32,619 bases of DNA from JAKVCB01 sp963578605. Lineage in GTDB: Bacteria > Planctomycetota > Planctomycetia > Pirellulales > Lacipirellulaceae. Location of the stretch: NCBI GenBank assembly GCA_963578605.1, contig CAUZEA010000068.1, positions 1-32,619 on the forward strand. The letters are read 5' to 3'. Shown here one piece after another: positions 25,825 through 32,619 of this stretch. Numbering within the stretch: position 1 is the first letter of the stretch; every line of letters begins with the position of its first letter. The notes under the pieces were generated by a model. It saw nothing but the letters and a program-made list of their open reading frames with translations, had not been told where the DNA came from and did no database searches. The position numbers were made by a program, and so were the translations under genes.

Positions 25825-26473
25825 AGATCCTGCCAAGCTCGTTACCCTGTGGAACCGACCGGAACAAAGTCGGAACAGCTGTCCGCGTTGGACTGGGAAC
25901 GAAATTCCCCTGTTGAGAACGTTTCACCAGGACTGGTGTTAACAAACGAAACCGCCCCCGTCCATGTCGTCAATGGCAAGGTCGTCAATGGCAAAGTCGT
26001 CAACCGTTGCGAGAGGTGGAGAGGCCAGGTCGGAATGACCCATCGAAGAAATAGAGCCCACTGATCCGAGGCAAGATTGCCTTTCAGTCAATGGGCGCGG
26101 AAATTTTCTGCCGTAACATCAAAATCCAATGACTTGCAGAATCGTGGTGATCCGGTCTTGCGATTGAGATTGCCTAAACTCGGCCCGGTGTTGGCTGCTG
26201 ATTTCTCCGGCTACCGCTGGTCGGCACGGGGAACCGTATCTCATTTTTCACCGCAAACAGCAACCACTGGCGTCAGATATCGCATTCCAGACGTGGTTCC
26301 ACAATCGTTGAGTTACTGGTCGTCGTCGCTGTCATCGCGGTCCGCGTTGCACTGTTACTACACGCGATGAGTGCCGCGGGTGAGCCAGCGCCGGACGGTA
26401 GTCGATGCAAATTGGATGAACTCAATGCCAGGGACCAGAATTCCTATCCGTGGACCAGAGTTCCCACCGGGCG
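25825..26473. other. Gene-poor stretch with repeats and a prepilin relic
   Basis: About 650 bases without a convincing gene. It contains a 15-bp tandem repeat (25966-26005) and, from about 26202, an open frame with a prepilin-like segment. Other open frames (25849-26064 and 26077-26370, plus strand) have no motif and I do not accept them. Confidence 0.55.
25966..26005. repeat. 15-bp tandem repeat, about 2.6 copies
   Basis: gtcgtcaatggcaag (25966-25980), gtcgtcaatggcaaa (25981-25995) and a partial gtcgtcaacc (25996-26005). A simple slippage array in noncoding DNA. Confidence 0.8.
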
Positions 26474-26489
26474 TTACCAGTGGCGGTAG
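26202..26489 (+). pseudogene. Relic of a type IV prepilin-like (DUF1559-type) N-terminus
   Basis: The frame 26202-26489 (TAG at 26487-26489) has no ATG, GTG or TTG start before the key segment, but from 26289 it reads RRGSTIVELLVVVAVIAVRV then ALLLHAMSAA. This is clearly the prepilin N-terminus RRGFTLVELLVVIAIIAVLV then ALLLPAVQAA with changes: Phe to Ser at the cleavage site +1, Leu to Arg inside the membrane helix, and Pro to His. Glu +5 is still there. Beyond it the sequence (EPAPDGSRCKLDELNARDQN) shows none of the DUF1559 head. The loss of start, the charged residue in the helix and the missing domain say this is a dead fragment. The stop overlaps the 3' end of the His-rich gene on the other strand. 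Confidence 0.7.
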
Positions 26490-26770
26490 CATCCGTGACC
26501 GCCACGGCGATAGTCGTAGTGGCCGGTCGAATGCCAATCCAAGTGGCCCGGATAATAATCAAAATGGTTGCGATGGCGGACATACTGGCCGGGATGCCAG
26601 TCGTAGTGGCTGGTGTTGTGCCAGTCATAGTGGCCGCCGTGGTGACGGCCGTGGTGCCGGCCACCGCCAATGGAAAAGCCGAATGAACCGGCTGCTTGGG
26701 CCTGGGAAATCCCCATGTCGGCCAATCCCAAGCCGATCACGACAGCAAATGCTAGTGCGATTTTCTTCAT
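26474..26770 (-). CDS. Small secreted histidine-rich protein
   Basis: 98 residues from the ATG at 26770; AGGAG lies about ten bases before it, better than the start nine codons upstream. A Sec signal peptide covers about 1-26 (KKIALAFAVVIGLGLADMG, ending near AQAA). The mature 70 residues are a Gly/His/Tyr/Trp/Asp repeat: GGGRHHGRHHGG, then HYDWHNTS, HYDWHPGQ, HFDYYPGH, LDWHSTG and HYDYRRGG. About fifteen histidines fall in the last 62 residues, paired with Asp and aromatics, which suggests metal binding or adhesion outside the cell. No known family. Low-complexity genes can be spurious, but the signal peptide and ribosome binding site argue for a real one. Confidence 0.75.
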   Translation of the reverse strand: MKKIALAFAVVIGLGLADMGISQAQAAGSFGFSIGGGRHHGRHHGGHYDWHNTSHYDWHPGQYVRHRNHFDYYPGHLDWHSTGHYDYRRGGHGCYRHW

Positions 26771-27157
26771 TTTCTTTTCTCCTGCGTCTCTGGACAAAAA
26801 ACAAGGCGTTAAATGGGTCGTTTGCGATCCGAATCAGGTCTGCTGGCTTGAACAAGTTGCAAAGCGCGTTCCAAATCGAAAAACATCTCGAATCCACCGC
26901 GAATCGTCGGGTTTTCCAGGGGTTCCCACGAGAAACGCTCCCAGAAGCGCCCCGGTATCGCGACACAGTGTCATCAGTGTGACGACAGCAAGAGACGCCT
27001 TCACCTTGTTTCTCATGCCGGTGAAATTACGAAGGATTTCGACGTAATTGTTGGGTCAGCGGAGGTCTGGTGGGTTGCGTGATTCCACGATTGCGCAAGT
27101 TCCACACCTGTTGCAGATTTTTTACGACGGGACAATTAGACAGCAAAGGCTGCGAAC
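26771..27157. other. Intergenic stretch between the His-rich gene and the AAC(3) fragment
   Basis: About 387 bases between divergent genes. A minus-strand open frame (27016-26834) begins MRNKVKASLAVVTLMTLC, signal-like but with no ribosome binding site and no further motif. Otherwise nothing recognised. Confidence 0.4.
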
Positions 27158-27448
27158 ATGTCACGATACCGACCAGGTCAAGCTGAATCAGAACTGATCC
27201 CAGCCGACATCGTGGCAGGGCTCCGTCAACCGGGAGTCAAATCCGGCGACGTCGTTCTCGTTCATTCTGCCATACGGACGATGGGCCGCGTCCAGGGAAC
27301 CCCGAGCACGTTGGTCAAGGCGTTGCTCGAGGTCGTCAGTGACCGGGGAACACTCGTCGTCCCGACGTTTACATTCACCCACGAAGCCGAAGAAGATCCC
27401 ATTATTGATCCTTACAACGACCCTTCCGAGATGGGCGTCACAGCCTGA
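27158..27448 (+). pseudogene. Truncated AAC(3)-type N-acetyltransferase
   Basis: 96 codons, against about 260-280 for the aminoglycoside 3-N-acetyltransferase family. The N-terminal half is well preserved: GVKSGDVVLVHSAIRTMGRV, then QGTPSTLVKALLEVV and DRGTLVVPTFTFTHEAEEDP, and the frame stops straight after DPSEMGVTA, right where the family continues with M-G-x-x-T/P-E. The catalytic His/Asp region, C-terminal of this, is missing. The DNA after 27445 does not match the family in any frame I read, so this is a deletion or recombination breakpoint rather than a point nonsense. Family members acetylate amines with acetyl-CoA; many chromosomal copies are not resistance genes. This one should be inactive. 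Confidence 0.75.
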
Positions 27449-27663
27449 AACCTGGGGACGCCACGGTGGAAACTGGGCAAAAAAACTCCCCAAAAATGTC
27501 CACGCATCCTGGTGACGCCCAACCAACGGGATTAGAATTCCTTCCGTAGATGTGAATCGCACAGCGCACGCTCGCGGCGTACAGGGACACTGGAATCACG
27601 AACGCAGGCACCGGTCACTTGCCGATCCAGCACGCTTAGGCTTGCGCCACGAAGGAGGTTATC

Positions 27664-28479
27664 GTGGACGAGTCAATTCGGGTACGAGTCGGATGCAAGT
27701 TTTGCGACTTGGCACCCGAGCGCACGCCCGCCGTATTCCAGGTACAGCCGCGCAAAGACGACGTGCACGAGCTGATCGAGGAGTCGTGGGAGACGACCCC
27801 CGATGTCGACCGCCACGAATACGTCGACTTGTACGGCAATATCTGCCAGCGCCTCACCGTGCCGCCGGGAGAATTCACACTGCGTTACGATGCGCTCGTG
27901 AGGACGCCCTCGACGCTGGACGCCGCTGACCCCGATGCGCCCGAACTCCCGCCGGCTGACCTGCCCGACGACGTGCTGGTCTACACAGCACCGAGCCGTT
28001 ATTGCCTTTCCGACGAGATGGCAGCGACTGCGTATGAGCTCTTCGGCTCGACACCACCCGGCTACCGACGTGTGCAGGAGGTCAACGAGTTCGTCCACAA
28101 CCACTTGGAGTACCGATACGGCAGCAGCACATCGCTCACGACGGCCCACGCCGCGTTCGAGAGTGGCGTTGGTGTCTGCCGCGACTTTGCTCACCTCGCG
28201 GTGACGCTCTGTCGGGCACTCGACATCCCGGCCCGCTACACGTTCGGGTATTTGCCCGACATCGATGTGGAGCCCATGTATCCGATGGACTTCCATGCCT
28301 GGTTTGAAGCGTATTTAGGCGACCGCTGGTGGACTTTCGATCCCAGAAACAACGAGCGACGTATTGGTCGCATTGCGGTCGGGCACGGGCGCGATGCGCT
28401 CGACGTGGCGATGGCGACAACCTACGGTAGCGTAATTCTCAACGAGCTGTCGGTCTGGTCCGACGAACTTACGGATTAG
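27664..28479 (+). CDS. Transglutaminase-like cysteine protease-fold protein
   Basis: 271 residues from GTG at 27664, fixed by a strong AAGGAGG about six bases upstream, the best ribosome binding site in the window. The N-terminal 140 residues form a beta-rich domain (like the transglutaminase N-terminal region). The catalytic triad of the transglutaminase core is present: Cys172 in GVCRDFAHLAVTLC, His211 in PMDFHAWFEAYL and Asp226 in WWTFDPRN. No signal peptide, so cytoplasmic. Bacterial members are often proteases or peptide-crosslinking enzymes; the function is unassigned. It looks higher in GC than neighbours to the left, and sits right after a broken gene, so transfer is possible. Confidence 0.9.
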   Translation: MDESIRVRVGCKFCDLAPERTPAVFQVQPRKDDVHELIEESWETTPDVDRHEYVDLYGNICQRLTVPPGEFTLRYDALVRTPSTLDAADPDAPELPPADLPDDVLVYTAPSRYCLSDEMAATAYELFGSTPPGYRRVQEVNEFVHNHLEYRYGSSTSLTTAHAAFESGVGVCRDFAHLAVTLCRALDIPARYTFGYLPDIDVEPMYPMDFHAWFEAYLGDRWWTFDPRNNERRIGRIAVGHGRDALDVAMATTYGSVILNELSVWSDELTD

Positions 28480-28558
28480 GTCTTGCGACTACAACGTCGC
28501 CCGGGACAGCGGTCACGATCACCAAACCGGCGATGGGGAGCTTCCTCGACCCCGCGGC

Positions 28559-29791
28559 TTAAGATGGGTATCCGTCCAGCGACTCCAACAGCTCAGCCCA
28601 TTGACCACAACACACCGACATCTCGTGGTGCTTGAAGAAGTAGTCTCGCCCGGACTGACCAAGTTGAGCCGCGTGGGCTGGATTGTCGGCCAAATCGCGA
28701 ATTGTCGCGACCAGCGCGTCGACGTCGTTCAGCTGGATCACATACCCGCACGCGCCGGCTTCGATGTGGTGCGCGGTATCCGAGTCGTCCGGCCCGACGT
28801 AGACCACCGCTCGGGCCGCGGCCATGATCCCGTAGGTCTTGCTCGGCACCGCCACGCCCGACATGCCCGCCCGAAGCGTCACTAGATGCACGTCGCCCAT
28901 CGCCAGCGAAGCATCGAGTTGCTCGCGCGGGAAGTAGGGCAGTTGCGTGAAGTTCTTCAGCCCCTGGTCGTCGACGAATTGCTTGACTTCCTTGAGCCGC
29001 AGCCCGGCGCCGACGAACAGGAAATGCACACGTTGATCTTGCGACAGCCGCTTCATCGCTTCGCACACCGCGTCGAAGTCGTGAATGATGCCCGCGTTGC
29101 CCGAGTACATCACCACGAACTTCCCTGCCAGGCCATGTTCGGCAAGCAACGGCGAACTCCCGGGGGGCATCGGCTTCACCTCATCAGCCCTGTTCCACAC
29201 GCTGATCACGTGCAGCCGTTCCGGCTTCACGCGTTTGGCTCGTATGCGCTTGGCCATCGATTCGCCCAGCGCCACCGTGGCCGTGACATGGCGGAAATGC
29301 AGGTTGTTGAGCCAGTAAAACGTCACGTACAGCGGATTCTTGCGCGACCACAGCCCGAGGTCGAACTCCAGGTCCGGATGCAGGTCCATCACCCAGCTCA
29401 CGTGGCGCACCTTGCCGAACGAAAGCCACTTCAGCAACAACGGGTAGATACCGATCAGTGGCGGTGTGGTGAGCGTAACAATCGCCCGGTAGCGCCAGCC
29501 GAACACCAACAACCACAACCCGACAAGCAGGTGAAAGCCGGCGTAGTCGAGCACGCGGCCGAGATTGCTCTTTTTGCCGAAGCTCGGCGCGCGCAAGCGA
29601 TGGATGCGTACGCCACGATGGGTCTCGCGTTTGGGTGTGCTGCGACCCGAGCCGGCGTCGTATTGCCCACGCGAACAAACCACCCGCACCTCGTGTCCGC
29701 GCTCGGCCAGATACTCGCAAAGGTCGGTCATCTGCTGCGCCGTCGCAGCCATGTCCGGCCAGTAGAACTGATTAACAAAGAGAATCTTCAT
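28559..29791 (-). CDS. Glycosyltransferase family 4 (WcaI/WbuB-like)
   Basis: 410 residues with the GT-B fold. N-terminal Rossmann-like half starts KILFVNQFYWPD, with the WVMDLHPD element; the C-terminal donor-binding half has VVMYSGNAGIIHDFD, FLFVGAGLRLKEV, LPYFPREQL and the GMSGVAVPSKTYGIMAAARA segment typical of WcaI-type transferases. It transfers a sugar from a nucleotide donor to a lipid-linked oligosaccharide at the cytoplasmic membrane. It is downstream of fcl (81-base gap, same strand), in a module that makes GDP-L-fucose, so a fucosyltransferase role is a reasonable guess, not shown. The conserved N-terminus supports the ATG at 29791. Confidence 0.9.
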   Translation of the reverse strand: MKILFVNQFYWPDMAATAQQMTDLCEYLAERGHEVRVVCSRGQYDAGSGRSTPKRETHRGVRIHRLRAPSFGKKSNLGRVLDYAGFHLLVGLWLLVFGWRYRAIVTLTTPPLIGIYPLLLKWLSFGKVRHVSWVMDLHPDLEFDLGLWSRKNPLYVTFYWLNNLHFRHVTATVALGESMAKRIRAKRVKPERLHVISVWNRADEVKPMPPGSSPLLAEHGLAGKFVVMYSGNAGIIHDFDAVCEAMKRLSQDQRVHFLFVGAGLRLKEVKQFVDDQGLKNFTQLPYFPREQLDASLAMGDVHLVTLRAGMSGVAVPSKTYGIMAAARAVVYVGPDDSDTAHHIEAGACGYVIQLNDVDALVATIRDLADNPAHAAQLGQSGRDYFFKHHEMSVCCGQWAELLESLDGYPS

Positions 29792-29872
29792 AAGTCGTGA
29801 GGTCTGAGTCTCCAGTCGTGCGTGAGAAATCGACGTGCCGAATGCGTCGCTCGGAACTTACGACTTAGACGT

Positions 29873-30829
29873 CTATCCATACTGTACTTCACGCACAGTG
29901 TCCTGCGCGCGGTACCACTCGATGGTCCGTTTTAATCCCTCGCGCAGGTCAACTGCCGCACGCCAGCCCAGCAACTCTTCGGCCCGCTGGATATCGAGAC
30001 AGCGGCGGGGCTGGCCGTCGGGCTTCGTCGCGTCCCACTCGATGCGGCCGTTGAAGCCGGCCAACTCGGCAATGAGTTTGACCAGTTGCTTGATCTTGAT
30101 CTCGCTGCCCGTACCGAGGTTGATCGGGGTGGGCTCGTCCATTTGCTCGGTTGCCGCAAGAATGCCCTCAGCCGCGTCATCGACATACAAAAACTCTCGG
30201 CTTGCCGAGCCCGTACCCCAGCAGGTAATCGTCTCGTTCTGGCGGTCGACCGCGTCGCAGCACTTTCGGATCAGCGCGGGGATCACGTGGCTGGTGTGCA
30301 GGTCGAAGTTGTCACCGGGGCCGTACAGGTTGACCGGAACGAGCACGGTGCTGTTCAGGCCGTGCTCACGTTTGTACCCGTCGAGCATGACAAACAGTGC
30401 CTTTTTTGCCACGCCGTACGGTGCGTTGGTCTCTTCCGGATAGCCGTTCCACAGTTCCTGCTCACGGAACGGCACGGGAGTGTGCTTGGGGTAAGCGCAG
30501 ACGGTACCGGCCTGCACGAACTTCTTGATCCCCCGCTGTCGGCCGTGCTCGATCAGGTGCATGCCCATCGCCATGTTGGCGAAGAAGAATCGGCCAGGAT
30601 GGTCGCGGTTGGCACCGATGCCGCCGACCTCTGCCGCGAGGTGGATCACCACATCCGGCTTGCAGTCGTCGTACATCCGCACGACGTGTGCTTCCTGCGT
30701 GAGGTCGTAGTCCACCCGGCGCGGCACAGCGATTTGCGTACAACCCCGCTCGGCGAGCTTGCAACAGACCACCTGCCCGAGAAACCCCGCTCCGCCGGTG
30801 ACGGTAACCCGCAGTCTTGTCCAGTCCAA
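29873..30829 (-). CDS. fcl: GDP-L-fucose synthase
   Basis: 318 residues. It epimerises and reduces GDP-4-keto-6-deoxy-D-mannose, the product of the upstream gmd, to GDP-L-fucose with NADPH. Rossmann motif TGGAGFLG near the N-terminus, HLAAEVGGIGANRDHP, the catalytic Tyr/Lys pair in APYGVAKKAL (Y-x-x-x-K), and NLYGPGDNFD. The Ser of the family's usual GSSCIYP is Thr (AGTVCAYP), with Cys kept. The start codon is TTG at 30829, preceded by TGGAG in the end of gmd; no ATG is available nearby. It lies only 15 bases after the gmd stop, so translation is probably coupled. Confidence 0.92.
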   Translation of the reverse strand: MDWTRLRVTVTGGAGFLGQVVCCKLAERGCTQIAVPRRVDYDLTQEAHVVRMYDDCKPDVVIHLAAEVGGIGANRDHPGRFFFANMAMGMHLIEHGRQRGIKKFVQAGTVCAYPKHTPVPFREQELWNGYPEETNAPYGVAKKALFVMLDGYKREHGLNSTVLVPVNLYGPGDNFDLHTSHVIPALIRKCCDAVDRQNETITCWGTGSASREFLYVDDAAEGILAATEQMDEPTPINLGTGSEIKIKQLVKLIAELAGFNGRIEWDATKPDGQPRRCLDIQRAEELLGWRAAVDLREGLKRTIEWYRAQDTVREVQYG

Positions 30830-30844
30830 GGGGACGCTCCAGTG

Positions 30845-31903
30845 TTACTGATCGTGCCCGACCTGCGCCGGAAGCTCGTGGCCCGCGTCGCGGAGTGTCT
30901 TCTCTTGCGCTGCCAGTTCCATGTCGTGTTCGACCATCATCCGTGCCAGTTCTTCCAGCGAGATCTTCGGCTCCCAGCCAAGCTGCTTGCGGGCCTTGGT
31001 CGGGTCACCCAGCAGGATGTCCACTTCGGTCGGGCGGAAGTAACGTGGATCGATCTCGACGAAGTCCTGGTAATCCAACTCCACCATGCCGAAGGCCAGT
31101 TCGAGGAAGCTGCGTACAGTGTGCGTCTGGCCGGTCGCGATGACGTAGTCGTCCGGCTGATCCTGCTGGAGCATCAGCCACATCGCTTCAACGTAATCGC
31201 CTGCAAAGCCCCAGTCGCGCTTCGCGTCGAGGTTGCCCATGAACAGTTTGTCCTGCAGACCTTGCTTGATACGGCCCACGGCGCGGGTGATTTTGCGGGT
31301 GACGAAGGTCTCGCCGCGGCGTGGCGATTCGTGATTGAACAGGATGCCGTTGCTGGCGTGGAGGCCATACGCCTCGCGGTAGTTCACAGTGATCCAGTGC
31401 CCGTACACCTTGGCCACGCCGTAGGGGCTACGCGGGTAGAAACGCGTCGTTTCCTTCTGGGGGTTCTCTTGGATCTGACCGAACATTTCGCTGGTCCCCG
31501 CCTGGTAGTAGCGGACCTGGCGGCGGGTGTAATCCTGGAACTCCCGGATCGCCTCGAGCAGCTTCAACGTCCCAACGCCATTCACCTCGGCGGTGTACAC
31601 CGGCATGTCAAAGCTGACGTGCACGTGCGACTGGGCGGCGAGGTTGTACACCTCGTCGGGCTGGACCTCGTCAAGCACGCGGCGGAGATTGTTCGCATCG
31701 GTCAGGTCGCCGTAATGCAGCTTCAGCTGCGCATTGGTGACGTGCGGATCTTCGTAGATGTGATTGATGCGGCCGGTATTGAAAGTCGAAGAACGGCGGA
31801 TGATGCCGTGGACTTCGTAACCCTTGCTCAGCAGCAGTTCAGTCAGGTAGCTGCCGTCCTGCCCGGTAATCCCCGTGGTCAGCGCGATTTTTTTGCGTGC
31901 CAT
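30845..31903 (-). CDS. gmd: GDP-mannose 4,6-dehydratase
   Basis: 352 residues from the ATG at 31903, which has AGAAGGG a few bases upstream; an earlier start nine codons up is less likely. It turns GDP-D-mannose into GDP-4-keto-6-deoxy-D-mannose using NADP. Motifs: TTGITGQDGSYLTELLLSKG, catalytic Thr/Ser in QAGTSEMFGQ, Tyr-x-x-x-Lys in SPYGVAKVYGHW, the FNHESPRRGETFVTRKITRA loop and GNLDAKRDWGFAGDYVEAMW. It opens a minus-strand operon with fcl and a GT4 glycosyltransferase, so its job is making fucose-containing surface polysaccharide. The long open frame on the opposite strand is a shadow. Confidence 0.95.
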   Translation of the reverse strand: MARKKIALTTGITGQDGSYLTELLLSKGYEVHGIIRRSSTFNTGRINHIYEDPHVTNAQLKLHYGDLTDANNLRRVLDEVQPDEVYNLAAQSHVHVSFDMPVYTAEVNGVGTLKLLEAIREFQDYTRRQVRYYQAGTSEMFGQIQENPQKETTRFYPRSPYGVAKVYGHWITVNYREAYGLHASNGILFNHESPRRGETFVTRKITRAVGRIKQGLQDKLFMGNLDAKRDWGFAGDYVEAMWLMLQQDQPDDYVIATGQTHTVRSFLELAFGMVELDYQDFVEIDPRYFRPTEVDILLGDPTKARKQLGWEPKISLEELARMMVEHDMELAAQEKTLRDAGHELPAQVGHDQ

Positions 31904-32619
31904 TGACCCTTCTTTCGCGGCGAGGCGCATGGAGTCCGTGTTTCAAGCGAACCAGAATACTATCGGTTCGCGGTTCAGCGTATTTGACGGCCCGACACAC
32001 CGCCCACTCGGACGATGAACGCCCCATAAATCGATGCGCGACCTGCCACACCGGCCCGGCACACATCACCACCAGCAGGTCGCCCCGCCAGGTGATCTTC
32101 CGGAGGTGCGCGACAATGTCCTCAAACGCTCCGACTCCTAGGAAGTTTAATCCGGCCGACTGGCTGTCGCAACGGTGTGGCCGGTAGTTTTGGACCGTTT
32201 TTTCCCGGTTCCCAAAGTATCGTCTCAAGGTTTCAGGCTGGCGGGGCGGGGTGCGAAAACGGCGGGCCATTGCTGGCCAGGCTACCGGCATCTCTCCCAT
32301 CGACAAATACCCCCCCCCGTAGTGGAACAACCACCCTAAGCGATGGGAGCGAGGCCGGTAGCCTGGCCCACCATTCGTGCCTGTTTTGATTTGGGTATGA
32401 ACCCTCTCGGTACGGTGGACCGGTCGGTGAAAGCGAAAGGCTCAACAGGCGCGCGGTTGCCGCCACCGGCCATCAATTAGGGCTGAGACATAGGAACACG
32501 AGGCGGCCAAAACAGTGGCTGCGAGAGAAAGGTCCGCGCACAATAGGCGCGCAGCCCGGCCAAGGGGCTTGCAGGGGCGTGATTCTGGTGATTGGCACCC
32601 AGGGATTGGGGCCTTCGGC
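31904..32619. other. Upstream region of gmd and gene-poor window end
   Basis: No accepted gene. A minus-strand frame from about 32142 to 31839 overlaps the gmd start and reads through a plausible-looking segment (FLGVGAFEDIVAHLRKITWR, then GDLLVVMCAGPVWQVAHRF) but has no start or recognised family. The right end holds the inverted repeat 32274-32369. The gmd promoter must lie in the first hundred bases; I could not place it. Confidence 0.45.
32274..32369. repeat. Long imperfect inverted repeat (REPIN/MITE-like)
   Basis: Arms of 29 bases at 32274-32302 and 32341-32369 match at 26 of 29 positions: the core ggccaggctaccggc on the left is answered by gccggtagcctggcc on the right, and ctcccatcg by cgatgggag. 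The 38-base loop carries a run of nine C (32310-32318). The two arms facing each other around a short spacer are the form of a REPIN or small MITE. I have a weak memory of similar palindromes being frequent in Rhodopirellula-group genomes; this is not verified. Confidence 0.75.

Noticed and set aside
26371..26982. 203-codon plus-strand open frame
   Set aside because: Antisense to the His-rich gene; the Gly/Arg/Ser-rich product simply mirrors the repeat codons.
26834..27016. 60-codon minus-strand frame with a signal-peptide-like start
   Set aside because: No ribosome binding site, no motif after the hydrophobic start, and Arg/Asp break the putative signal helix.
30086..31906. 606-codon open frame on the plus strand
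   Set aside because: It is exactly antisense to fcl and gmd, both of which have full family motifs; the translated product is a His/Val/Leu-rich artefact of high-GC coding DNA.
1..32619. CRISPR array, rRNA, prophage or restriction genes
   Set aside because: Looked for regular spaced repeats, conserved rRNA segments, integrase/capsid and methylase motifs; none seen.

Overview
The window looks like a chromosomal piece of a planctomycete, most likely from the Pirellula/Rhodopirellula side of the phylum. The evidence is a complete DUF1559-type prepilin-like protein, the wreck of a second prepilin-like gene, the wreck of a planctomycete-type cytochrome c (PSCyt1-like) gene, moderately high GC, few strong ribosome binding sites, and single-copy housekeeping genes scattered singly or in short operons. 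I saw no rRNA, convincing tRNA or CRISPR array.

Layout. 1-205: 5' part of an IS3-family transposase orfA with a stop at codon 3, abutting a GH116-like glycosidase (199-2676). 2757-5241: a TIM-barrel sugar isomerase/epimerase and a DUF1559 prepilin-like protein with a clear terminator and a long, hairpin-containing leader. 5737-7834: CCA-adding enzyme, a four-helix membrane protein and a 56-residue coiled-coil protein. 7963-10948: trkA-trkH potassium uptake operon. 11239-12159: an EamA/DMT transporter gene broken by one in-frame TAG. 12213-16793: an operon for an ABC ATPase, a large ABC-2 permease with a big soluble domain, and a membrane-anchored helical protein. 17098-19245: ispD and tyrS. 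19607-24617: RRM protein, phosphoesterase, 2-keto-4-pentenoate hydratase family protein, CDF-like membrane protein, DUF4404 protein and SMP-30-like secreted protein. 24757-25824: MetE-core-like protein. 25825-27663 is gene-poor and full of debris: a prepilin relic, tandem repeats, a secreted His-rich protein and a truncated AAC(3)-type acetyltransferase. 27664-28479: transglutaminase. 28559-31903: gmd-fcl-glycosyltransferase operon, a GDP-fucose surface polysaccharide module. 31904-32619: no convincing gene, but a long inverted repeat of REPIN/MITE type.

How it works together. The clearest co-acting sets are TrkA/TrkH (K+ uptake gated by a cytosolic nucleotide-binding subunit), the ABC ATPase/permease/helical protein (an unassigned membrane machine, probably planctomycete-specific), and Gmd/Fcl/GT4 (GDP-mannose to GDP-L-fucose, then sugar transfer). 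The rest are mostly independent genes. The most noteworthy observations are gene decay: at least five broken or truncated genes, two of which (prepilin relic near 26286-26489 and PSCyt1 relic near 23290-23499) are recognisable only by conserved motifs.
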